Source of the DNA: Streptomyces roseicoloratus
GTDB lineage: Bacteria > Actinomycetota > Actinomycetes > Streptomycetales > Streptomycetaceae
Length of the DNA: 64,000 bases
Reading direction: 5' to 3'
NCBI RefSeq assembly: GCF_004117935.1
Contig: NZ_SDOY01000119.1
Location: forward strand, 1 to 64,000
Below, in pieces: positions 51,887-59,094 of this stretch. A program made the position numbers and the translations under genes. The notes below the pieces were generated by a model. That model was not told the origin of the DNA and ran no database searches. It was given only the letters and a program-made list of their open reading frames with translations. The first letter of the stretch is position 1. Every line of letters starts with the position of its first letter.

Positions 51887-52462
51887 ATGACCACACCCGC
51901 GACCCTCACCACCGACGAGGCGCGCACGCGCCTGCACGAACTGACCATCATCGACGTGCGGACCCCGGGCGAATACGCCGGTGGCCACCTCCCCGGCGCG
52001 CTCAACATCCCCCTCGACCGGATCCGGCGCGCGCTGCCCGACATCCGTCAGGCCACCGACCGCGGCGACGTCCTGGTCGTCTGTGCCTCGGGCGCTCGCT
52101 CGGCGAACGCCTGCAAGATCCTCGCGGAGAACGGCGTCTCCGCCGCCACCCTGTCGGGAGGCACCGGCGCCTGGGCGGCCGGCGGCCACGGGCTCCACCG
52201 CCCCCAGGGCGCCTCCCGTGCGACGTGGGGAATGGAGCGTCAGGTGAGGCTCACCGCGGGAGTGATCGTGCTGCTCGGCCTGTTGCTGGGGCTCGTGGTC
52301 CATCCCGCCTTCCAGCTCGTCTCCGCCGGCATCGCGGACGGTCTGGTCTTCTCCGCCCTGACCGGCACCTGCGGCATGGCCGCCATGCTCGCCAGGCTCC
52401 CTCACAACCGCCCCCGCGCCGCCGACCTCGACGACACGCTGGCCGCGCTGCGCAGTCGCTGA
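51887..52462 (+). CDS. Membrane-anchored rhodanese with DUF2892 domain
   Basis: A 191-residue protein. Rhodanese domain at 1-110 with DVRTPGEYAGGHLPGALNIP and the active Cys in VVCASGARSANA, then a DUF2892 membrane domain with two spans (AGVIVLLGLLLGLVVHPAFQ and the segment around FSALTGTCGMAAMLARLP). The layout matches YgaP/CstA-like proteins that hold persulfide at the membrane. AAGGACG precedes ATG 51887. It is separated from the permease gene by 263 nt of G+C-rich sequence with short CTCCGGACCGC repeats, so it may have its own promoter. Confidence 0.9.
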   Translation: MTTPATLTTDEARTRLHELTIIDVRTPGEYAGGHLPGALNIPLDRIRRALPDIRQATDRGDVLVVCASGARSANACKILAENGVSAATLSGGTGAWAAGGHGLHRPQGASRATWGMERQVRLTAGVIVLLGLLLGLVVHPAFQLVSAGIADGLVFSALTGTCGMAAMLARLPHNRPRAADLDDTLAALRSR

Positions 52463-52574
52463 ACCACACCACAAGGGGAGGGGCCCGGCTCCGGGTCCCT
52501 CCTCACGTATGCCAGGCCACGTGGCCAGCCGCTCCGGACCCGGCGGGTGGTCCGCCGTCGCGGCACCACGGTTC

Positions 52575-52646
52575 ACGCCAGGGATCACGCCAGAGAACAC
52601 GCCAGGGATCACGCCAGAGAACACGCCAGGGATCACGCCAGAGACA
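52575..52646. repeat. Alternating 12-bp tandem repeat overlapping the end of cstR
   Basis: Six units of ACGCCA followed alternately by GGGATC and GAGAAC, i.e. a 24-bp unit repeated three times; the last unit ends GAGACA. The final 14 bp encode the C-terminus of the minus-strand cstR and include its stop codon (52633-52635). It lies between the convergent rhodanese-DUF2892 gene and cstR. Confidence 0.88.
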
Positions 52647-52914
52647 GGAACAGCTTCTCCAGCCGAGCACGCATCTGCTCCCGGTCACCGGAAGCGGATG
52701 CGTCCGCATCGGTCAGGCAGTGCTGGAGACCCGTGGCGATGATCGCGAAACCAGCCTTGTCCAGGGCCCTGGACGCCGCGGCGAGCTGGGTGACGACGTC
52801 CTCGCAGTCCCGCCCGTCCTCGATCATCTTGATCACACCGGCGATCTGACCCTGCGCCCGGCGCAGCCGGTTGACCACCGTCTTCAGTTCCTCAGCCGCC
52901 ATCGCCAGTTCCAC
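52633..52914 (-). CDS. cstR: CstR-like persulfide-sensing repressor (CsoR family)
   Basis: A 93-residue helical DUF156 repressor. Cys37 (GRDCEDVV) and Cys66 (LQHCLTDAD) are the two reactive thiols of the family. In copper-sensing CsoR a His four residues before the second Cys completes the metal site; here that position is Gly62, so copper binding is unlikely and persulfide sensing by a Cys-Cys polysulfide link is expected. GTG 52914 follows AAGGAG; ATG 52902 is an alternative. Its own operator is at 52931 and two more control the persulfide operon on the other strand. Confidence 0.88.
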   Translation of the reverse strand: MELAMAAEELKTVVNRLRRAQGQIAGVIKMIEDGRDCEDVVTQLAAASRALDKAGFAIIATGLQHCLTDADASASGDREQMRARLEKLFLSLA

Positions 52915-52930
52915 GACCCACTCCTTCGAA

Positions 52931-52946
52931 ATACCCCCTTGGGTAT
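52931..52946 (-). promoter_or_regulatory. CstR-type operator before cstR
   Basis: ATACCC-CCTT-GGGTAT, a perfect inverted repeat 16 nt upstream of the cstR GTG start; identical arms to the operator at 49038. Autoregulation is expected. Confidence 0.8.
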
Positions 52947-53137
52947 CCTAACGAAGGGGTAACCCCAACCAGGCCCACGAAAATCCCCGTAGCCGTGATG
53001 GACGCCGCCCTGCCGCTCGCACGGCGGCGCGTCCCGCAGTGCCCTCCACCGACCACCCCCGCCGCTTCACCCTGGTGCCCCGACTGACGAAGCCGCCGCG
53101 GTCGCCGGGCCGTGTCGCCCGGGGTGGTCGTCCTGCC

Positions 53138-53175
53138 GTGGTGGGCTGGGTGACCCCCGCCCCCCAGCCCACCAC
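53138..53175. terminator. Strong hairpin between cstR and the CHAT gene
   Basis: GTGGTGGGCTGGG (53138-53150) pairs perfectly over 13 bp with CCCAGCCCACCAC (53163-53175). Both flanking genes point away from it, so it is not an obvious terminator; it could insulate the region or be a remnant. The rest of the 370-nt gap holds the cstR operator and, at about 53242, TAGCCT, a possible -10 box for the CHAT gene. Confidence 0.55.
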
Positions 53176-53284
53176 GCACCGATGCCACTACTCGATCGGG
53201 TGACTGGCGTCGTGCGGCCGGTTCCTGTGGCGGTGGGCCCCTAGCCTGGTTGGCGATCTACTGCCATGCGGGGGGATGTGCTCG

Positions 53285-56200
53285 ATGCGGTTGCCCAGCG
53301 GGGGCCGGCTCCGGAGCTACGAGGACGTCCAGGCCGGGCCCACCGACCTGCACGATCGCTGGTGGCGCGCGGTCCGGTTGGCCGTGGCCGTCGTACCGCT
53401 CGCGATCGTCGTCTCGTCGGTGCGACCGGACCACGGGGCGGCCTCGGGCGTGATGCGCGTTCTCCTCGCCGTGCTCCTCCTGGTGCGTGCGGGAATCGGC
53501 GAACGGCGCATGCGCGCGATCAGCCGGGCCGTGCGGCGCCGGCGGGCCCGTACCGAGGCCGTCCTGCTGGTCATGGGGACGGGGCTCGCGGCGCTGCTGC
53601 CGTGGGGCAGTGCGTCGCGTCCTTCGTCCGGGTGGGCAGTCCTGTGCGCGGTGGCGGCCGTCGCGGTCACGCTGTTCGGCTGCCTGTGCGAGTACCGCAC
53701 CTGGCCTGAGGTGCGGGGAGTGTCCTCCCCGTGGGTGCGCTGGTTCGGCCGCCTGAGGACCTGGTTCTGCTACGGCTGGGCTCCTGCACTGCTCGCCGTG
53801 GTCCAGCCGGAAGCGGTCATGATCCTGCCCGCGGCGACGGCGATGACCGTCCTCGAGATCGCCTTCGCCCTCGTCGCGTCACGAACCGGTGACTGGGCCC
53901 TGCGCGCGGATGCCGCGGTCGAGCTCCTGACGACGCGGATCGCCCGTGACCGGTTTCCCCTGGGCCTCACCGCGATCGCCAAGGAGCGGTGGTGGGAATC
54001 GACGACGCGTCCACCGCACCAGCCGGACCTGGCACTGTGGGAACTGTGGCTGCGTCACCGCGAGGTGCTGTCCGCGCGCGAGGGATACGCGTGGGTGCCG
54101 GTCCTCTGGCGGCCCGTCACCGCCGTGCCCACCTCGGACGGGGAGCCGTGGATCAGTGCCGCCGAGGCCGCCGCCGAGTCGCTTCGCGGGCTGTGCCACC
54201 AGTCCGTCGGCCTGGATCCCGTCCGCCGGCGGGACCTGTTGCGCACGGCGCTGATCGTCACGGCGATGACCGCGATGGCCCGGGCGGAAGTGAGCTGTGC
54301 CTCCGGCGAGTTCGACTACGCGCTCCGCAACCGCCGTACCGCGGCCAAGCTGTACGCGGCCGCCGGGCTCCACGGCAACGCGGCCGCCGCTCGCTGCCTC
54401 GCCGCCGACGTGCTCGTCTTCGACCTGCACCGGCCCGAGGAGGCCCGAGAGGAGCTGGAACAGGTCGCCGCGCAGCCGCGTCCCCCCAAGGCGGTGGCGT
54501 GTCTGGCGCTGGTCCTGAAGGCGGCGGCGGGCGACCGGGCGGCCGGGACGGCCGCCGCCCGCATGATGCCCCTCGACCTGCGGTGCGCCAAGGGGCTCTT
54601 CGACGAGCTGCCGACGTGGCTGCCCTTCGGCAGCCACTTTCCCCAGGAGATCGGGTTCGTGCGGCTGGTCGAGCAGCGCTTCGCCGGCGTCGCGGACGCG
54701 CTCGGACCCGCCGTACCGGCCCAGGCCCGGGGACGCAGCATGTACACCACGGTCCTGGACCGCTACGAGCTGCCCGCCGCCCACGACCTGCGTCAGGCAC
54801 TGCGGCGGGCGCGGGAGTCCGAGCGGACCGCACCCGCCGTCGCGCGGGCCATCGGCGAGGACGTGGTGACCGCCGCCCGCGCCCTCGGCGATCTGCCGAG
54901 CGAGGCGGACGCCCATCGGCTGCTGGCCCGGCTCGCCGAGACGGGACACCGCTGGGAGGAGCTCTCCGCCGAACTCCTGGCCGTCGTGGACGTCGTCGAG
55001 CGGCTGCGGGAACGCGTCGGTGACGGCGACACACGGATCGACCTGGACCTCACCCCCTCCTGCACCCGGCTGATCGAGCTCGTCGTCGACGGGAAGGCTC
55101 CCCAGCTGAAGCCGGCCGAGGCCGTCGAGCTGGCCGAACGCTGCCGGTCCCGACTGCTCCTCGAGGTGTTCGGCTCCTCCCACTCACCCGAACTCCCCAA
55201 GCGGCTCGCGGCGTTACAGGCCCGGGAACGGAGCATGGAGCAGGGGCGGGTCCACGAAGGCGTCCTCCCGGGCGCGGGTGCCCAGGCCGACGCACCCACG
55301 GACATCCACCCCGCCCATCAGCGGCGGTACCGCGCCGCCCGCGAAGCGGTCTGGGCGGAACTGGAGGCCTCGGGGCCGCTCGGCGCGGCCTACGTCAGGC
55401 ACCGGCGCGGAGCACCCGCCACCTTCGCGGAACTGCGCGCGGTGCTGCCACCGGATGTCGTGCTCTGCGAACTCGTCCGCCGCGGCTCGCGGGTACTGGT
55501 GCTGCTGGTGCGCGCCGACCGGCCGGCGCCGACGCTCCTCGCGGTTCCGCTGGAGGAGGACCCGGAGCCGCTGCGGCTGCCCGGGCCGGACGGTCCGGAC
55601 CGCTGGGGGGATCCGCTGCGGCCGCTGCTGCGGGCGGTGGCGGGCCACTCCGCGCCCGGAGAGACCTTGTGGCTGGTGCCGGACGGGAATCTGCACGACC
55701 TTCCCCTGCACGCGGTGGAGGTGGAAGGGGCCCCGATCGGCGAGCGCAATCCGCTCTGTGTCACTCCCAGCGCCTCCCTGCTGCGGCACCGCCTCGGCCG
55801 GAGCCCGGAGACGGGGTTCGCGCGGGCGCTGATCCTGGCCGACCCGGAAGGCGACCTGCCGCACGCCCGGGCCGAGGCCTGTCTCATCGGCACCCTGCTG
55901 CCCCACGCCGAGGTGCACACCGGCGGTGCCGCGACCCGCCGCCGACTGCTGGAGCGGCTGGGTTCGGAGCCGTACGACGTGCTCCACCTCGCCTGCCACT
56001 ACGGCGTCGACCGGGCACGGCCCTCCCGGTCGGCGATCCGTCTGGCGGACGCGCGACTGACCGTGGAGGACTTCCTCTCCGTACGGCTCGACGCCTCCCT
56101 GGTCGTCGTGAGCGGCTGCGAGACCGGGGCGCAGCAGAACCGGAAGGGCAACGAACTGATCGGTCTCACCCGGGCGTTGCTGCATGCCGGTGCCCGGGCG

Positions 56201-56644
56201 GTGATCGTCAGCCAGTGGGCGGTCGACGACGTCTCCACCGCGCTGCTGATGGCCGTCCTCTACCGGGAGCTCGGGCGCGGCCGCCCCGCCGCGACGGCGC
56301 TGTCCGCGGCGCGGAGCGAGGTGCGCGCGATGAGCTTCCGTGACGCCGTCGCCCGGTGCGAGCGGCTCCGGGACCTGCCGGCGGACCGGCGGGTCGCCGT
56401 GCGCCTGGGGCGCGACCTCGCTCGACTGCGCCTGCGGGCCGGTGACACGACGGGGGCCCTGGAGGAGATCGCGAGGCTGCTGCCGGAGGCCGGTCACGAC
56501 ACCCGCGAGCACCGGGCCCTGATCGACCTGAGGCGTCAGGTCCGGTTCCAGCACGGTCGGCTGCCGGCCGCCGACTACGCGTCGCCCGCTTTCGCCTCCC
56601 CGTTCTTCTGGGCCCCGTTCACCCTCGTAGGAGACTGGCGATGA
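53285..56644 (+). CDS. Membrane-anchored CHAT-domain (caspase-like) protease
   Basis: A 1119-residue protein. The N-terminal about 200 residues have four to six membrane spans (AVRLAVAVVPLAIVVSSV; GVMRVLLAVLLLVRAGIG; AVLLVMGTGLAALLPWG; WAVLCAVAAVAVTLFGCL; a segment near 170-205). The middle (about 205-700) is helical and TPR-like (SCASGEFDYALRNRRTAAKL). The C-terminal CHAT domain has HLACHYG with His905, VVSGCETGAQQNRKGNELIG with Cys945, and GARAVIVSQWAVDD. Both catalytic residues are present. ATG 53285, 9 nt after GGGGGG, is chosen over ATG 53276. The stop overlaps the next gene by ATGA. Related CHAT proteases cut partners upon a trigger sensed by the helical part. Confidence 0.88.
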   Translation: MRLPSGGRLRSYEDVQAGPTDLHDRWWRAVRLAVAVVPLAIVVSSVRPDHGAASGVMRVLLAVLLLVRAGIGERRMRAISRAVRRRRARTEAVLLVMGTGLAALLPWGSASRPSSGWAVLCAVAAVAVTLFGCLCEYRTWPEVRGVSSPWVRWFGRLRTWFCYGWAPALLAVVQPEAVMILPAATAMTVLEIAFALVASRTGDWALRADAAVELLTTRIARDRFPLGLTAIAKERWWESTTRPPHQPDLALWELWLRHREVLSAREGYAWVPVLWRPVTAVPTSDGEPWISAAEAAAESLRGLCHQSVGLDPVRRRDLLRTALIVTAMTAMARAEVSCASGEFDYALRNRRTAAKLYAAAGLHGNAAAARCLAADVLVFDLHRPEEAREELEQVAAQPRPPKAVACLALVLKAAAGDRAAGTAAARMMPLDLRCAKGLFDELPTWLPFGSHFPQEIGFVRLVEQRFAGVADALGPAVPAQARGRSMYTTVLDRYELPAAHDLRQALRRARESERTAPAVARAIGEDVVTAARALGDLPSEADAHRLLARLAETGHRWEELSAELLAVVDVVERLRERVGDGDTRIDLDLTPSCTRLIELVVDGKAPQLKPAEAVELAERCRSRLLLEVFGSSHSPELPKRLAALQARERSMEQGRVHEGVLPGAGAQADAPTDIHPAHQRRYRAAREAVWAELEASGPLGAAYVRHRRGAPATFAELRAVLPPDVVLCELVRRGSRVLVLLVRADRPAPTLLAVPLEEDPEPLRLPGPDGPDRWGDPLRPLLRAVAGHSAPGETLWLVPDGNLHDLPLHAVEVEGAPIGERNPLCVTPSASLLRHRLGRSPETGFARALILADPEGDLPHARAEACLIGTLLPHAEVHTGGAATRRRLLERLGSEPYDVLHLACHYGVDRARPSRSAIRLADARLTVEDFLSVRLDASLVVVSGCETGAQQNRKGNELIGLTRALLHAGARAVIVSQWAVDDVSTALLMAVLYRELGRGRPAATALSAARSEVRAMSFRDAVARCERLRDLPADRRVAVRLGRDLARLRLRAGDTTGALEEIARLLPEAGHDTREHRALIDLRRQVRFQHGRLPAADYASPAFASPFFWAPFTLVGDWR

Positions 56645-57147
56645 CACTCGACGAAGCGACCCTGGCTCCCGTCACCCCGCTGTCCGAGGCGGCGGTGGAC
56701 GGCGGCTACGTCATGACGGTCGACGCGGAGGGGCGGCCCACCGCACTCGGCAGACCCGAGGACCTCGACGTCGGCCTGCCGCCGGCCGTGCTGCTGCCCG
56801 CGTCGATGACCATGGCGGCGTTGTGCACCGGCGACGCGCTCGACCTGCTGGCCCTCAACCCGTACGGAGCGCTCGTCCACGACCGCGGACGCACGCTGGG
56901 CGTACTGGAGAGGGACACCGTCTCCGCGTACCTGGTCACCCTGTCGGCCCGCGGCACGCTGCGCGGCGACCCTCCCTCGCCCTCGGACGCCGTCCTCGGC
57001 GGCAGCTACGCCACCCCGGTCGCCCGGCTCGTCTGCCGCTGCGGCCGGCTCACCACCCTGACCGCCTACGACCCCGACTTCCCGCCGCTCTGCCCCGGTG
57101 CGGGGCCGGAGGGCACGCCGCATCCGCTGGCCATCCGGGCGGAGTGA
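56641..57147 (+). CDS. Small protein of the CHAT operon, unknown
   Basis: A 168-residue protein whose ATG overlaps the CHAT stop codon (ATGA), so it is translated with it. It has no signal or membrane span. Near the C-terminus LVCRCGRLTTLTAYDPDFPP then LCPG contains three Cys that may bind zinc. The N-terminal half is acidic and mixed (GGYVMTVDAEGRPTALGRPE). No family recognised. By position it is a candidate substrate, activator or inhibitor of the protease; that is inference. Confidence 0.75.
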   Translation: MTLDEATLAPVTPLSEAAVDGGYVMTVDAEGRPTALGRPEDLDVGLPPAVLLPASMTMAALCTGDALDLLALNPYGALVHDRGRTLGVLERDTVSAYLVTLSARGTLRGDPPSPSDAVLGGSYATPVARLVCRCGRLTTLTAYDPDFPPLCPGAGPEGTPHPLAIRAE

Positions 57148-57150
57148 CCG

Positions 57151-58155
57151 ATGTTCACGATGACGCTGGGCGAGGCCGCCCAGGTCGCGGGCCGCCGGTT
57201 CGTCCGCGTCGCGCTGCTGCCCGGTCTGATCTTCTGCTTCCTGCTGGTCGTCGTCGCGTCGGTCGGCGGAGAGCGGCCTCCCGGCGCCCTTCTGCGCGCC
57301 TGGAAGTCCCAGCCCGTCGAGGTCAAGGCGTTCCTGGTGGCCGGCTTCGTGGCCGCCGTGCTGCTCGTCGCCGCGTTCCTGGACTCCGCTCAGAGCGCGT
57401 TGCTGAGGTACGCGGAAGGGCGCTGGGCCGGGATCGCCGACCGGTCGCTGGGCCGCCTCGGACGCCGATGCCACCGGCTGCGGCTCCTGCGGCTGGCCGA
57501 CGGACCGGCGCATCACCTCTACCCGCCCCTCACACGACTGCACGAGGTGAGGCCCACCCGTCTGGGCAACATCCTCACGTCCGCGGAGCTGTACCCGCAG
57601 CTGCGCTACGGAATCGATGCCGTGCTCGTGTGGCCCCGGCTGTTCCCGCTGCTCCCGGGAGGTCTGCTCGGAGCGCTGGCGACGGCGCGGGCGGAGCTGT
57701 CCGCGCACCTGGTGCGTGCCGTCCTCTCGTGCGCCTTCGCCGTGCTCGCCTCCTGCTACGTGGCCGTCCAGGGCGGCCCGCCGACCCTGCTGTTGATCTG
57801 CCTGTGGGGCGGCGTCCTGCTGGCCTTGGCCTCCTACCGGGGCGCCCTGAACGCCGCGGTGGTCTACGGGCAGCACGTCCGGGTGGCGTTCGATCTGCAC
57901 CGCAACGACCTCCTGGCAGTGCTCGGCGAGGAACGGCGCCCCGGCGGGGAGGCGGAACGGGACCACTGGAAGCGGCTCTGCCTGTTCTGGCACCGAGGCG
58001 TGCCGACGAACCATCAGATCCCGCCGGTCGAGAGCCCGCGGACGGCCGCCGACATCCCCGACGCCCGGTCGCGGCCGGGTGTCTCCCTCACGCAGGTGAC
58101 CGTGGCGGCTGCTGCTGCCGCCGGACTCGCGGCGGTCCTCGTCCCGCATCTGTGA
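57151..58155 (+). CDS. Multi-pass membrane protein of the CHAT operon, unknown
   Basis: A 334-residue membrane protein with five or so spans: ALLPGLIFCFLLVVVASVGG, AFLVAGFVAAVLLVAAFL, the region around LFPLLPGGLLGALATA, LSCAFAVLASCYVAV with LLLICLWGGVLLALASYR, and the C-terminal VTVAAAAAAGLAAVLVP. A long cytoplasmic stretch lies between about 80 and 165. It starts 3 nt after the previous stop (GGAGTGACCG before ATG 57151). No family recognised. It may be the membrane partner or target of the CHAT protease. Confidence 0.75.
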   Translation: MFTMTLGEAAQVAGRRFVRVALLPGLIFCFLLVVVASVGGERPPGALLRAWKSQPVEVKAFLVAGFVAAVLLVAAFLDSAQSALLRYAEGRWAGIADRSLGRLGRRCHRLRLLRLADGPAHHLYPPLTRLHEVRPTRLGNILTSAELYPQLRYGIDAVLVWPRLFPLLPGGLLGALATARAELSAHLVRAVLSCAFAVLASCYVAVQGGPPTLLLICLWGGVLLALASYRGALNAAVVYGQHVRVAFDLHRNDLLAVLGEERRPGGEAERDHWKRLCLFWHRGVPTNHQIPPVESPRTAADIPDARSRPGVSLTQVTVAAAAAAGLAAVLVPHL

Positions 58156-58173
58156 CGCCGAGCCCGATTCCTT

Positions 58174-58202
58174 CGGATCCGGTGCGCCCCGGCCGGGATC
58201 CG
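58174..58202 (+). terminator. Hairpin after the CHAT operon
   Basis: CGGATCC (58174-58180) pairs with GGATCCG (58196-58202), with extra G/C pairs in the loop, 19 nt after the last gene of the CHAT operon. Confidence 0.5.
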
Positions 58203-58319
58203 GGAGCGACGGCCCAGGTCACGGGGCTCGTGCCTCACACGGATGGCCGATGACCGGTGCCATGTCCCACCAGTACGTTCACCGTGCCGATCTTGTGTCA
58301 CCGCCATCGAGGAGTCACC

Positions 58320-58919
58320 GTGTCGCACTGTGCCCGGCTGCCCCACTTCCTCCGCGCGCTCATGAGCGCCGCCCTGCTCGCCGCCGTCACCGTCACCCCC
58401 GCGACCGCCGAACCGGCCGAGCCGGGCTCGGCGGCGGCCGGTGGGCGAGCCCCCGCGATCTTCCCGCCCGACGGGCACGTCGGCCGCCTCGTGAACGTCG
58501 GCACGGGCAAGTGCCTGGAGATCTCCGACGGTTCGCACGCGGATGGCGCCCGCGCCCAGCAGTGGGACTGCGTGGGCGTACGGCACCAGACCTGGCGGTG
58601 GGAGTTGACGGGTGTCTGGTACGACGAGTGGCAGCAGGAGCGCCACAACTACCGCCTGATCAACGTCGAGAGCGGCAAGTGCCTGGAGATCGCGGACTTC
58701 TCGCGCGCCGACGGCGCTCGCGCGCAGCAGTGGACGTGCGCCAACGTCGGCTCCCAGATCTGGGACTTCCCGTACGCCAGTCACCGGCGGACGATCATCT
58801 ACAACTTCAACAGCGGCAAAGCCCTGGAGATCGCCGACGGTTCGCGTGCCAACGGTGCCCGTGCGCAGCAGTGGGGGGTTCCGTACATCGTCCCCAACCA
58901 CATGACGTGGGACTTCTGA
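58320..58919 (+). CDS. Secreted ricin-B-type lectin
   Basis: A 199-residue exported protein from GTG 58320 with GAGGAG before it. Signal peptide about 1-34 (RALMSAALLAAVTVTPATAE). One beta-trefoil follows with three repeats: GKCLEISDGSHADGARAQQW, GKCLEIADFSRADGARAQQW and GKALEIADGSRANGARAQQW, each ending in the QxW motif. Ricin-B domains bind galactose, xylan or other polysaccharides; here there is no fused catalytic domain, so it is a free lectin. The three repeats are far more alike than usual, suggesting recent internal duplication. Confidence 0.9.
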   Translation: MSHCARLPHFLRALMSAALLAAVTVTPATAEPAEPGSAAAGGRAPAIFPPDGHVGRLVNVGTGKCLEISDGSHADGARAQQWDCVGVRHQTWRWELTGVWYDEWQQERHNYRLINVESGKCLEIADFSRADGARAQQWTCANVGSQIWDFPYASHRRTIIYNFNSGKALEIADGSRANGARAQQWGVPYIVPNHMTWDF

Positions 58920-59094
58920 CGCGTCGACGGACGGCTTCCGAGGGGCGCCGGCGCGTCCGCACGCACGATCAGGGGACGCGCCGCCGCGGGCGCGGCGAGG
59001 ACTCGCCATCTGGCCACCCGTACGGGGGATGGCCAGCCATGATTACGCTCCGTAACGTCAATGGGGTTCACCGTGTTCGTCTCGGGAGGTCCCC

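Noticed and set aside
52575..52646. Possible CRISPR-like array
   Set aside because: The repeats are contiguous 12-bp units without spacers.
52633..52914. Copper-responsive CsoR
   Set aside because: The His ligand position is Gly62, and all neighbouring genes are sulfur-related, with no copper ATPase or chaperone.
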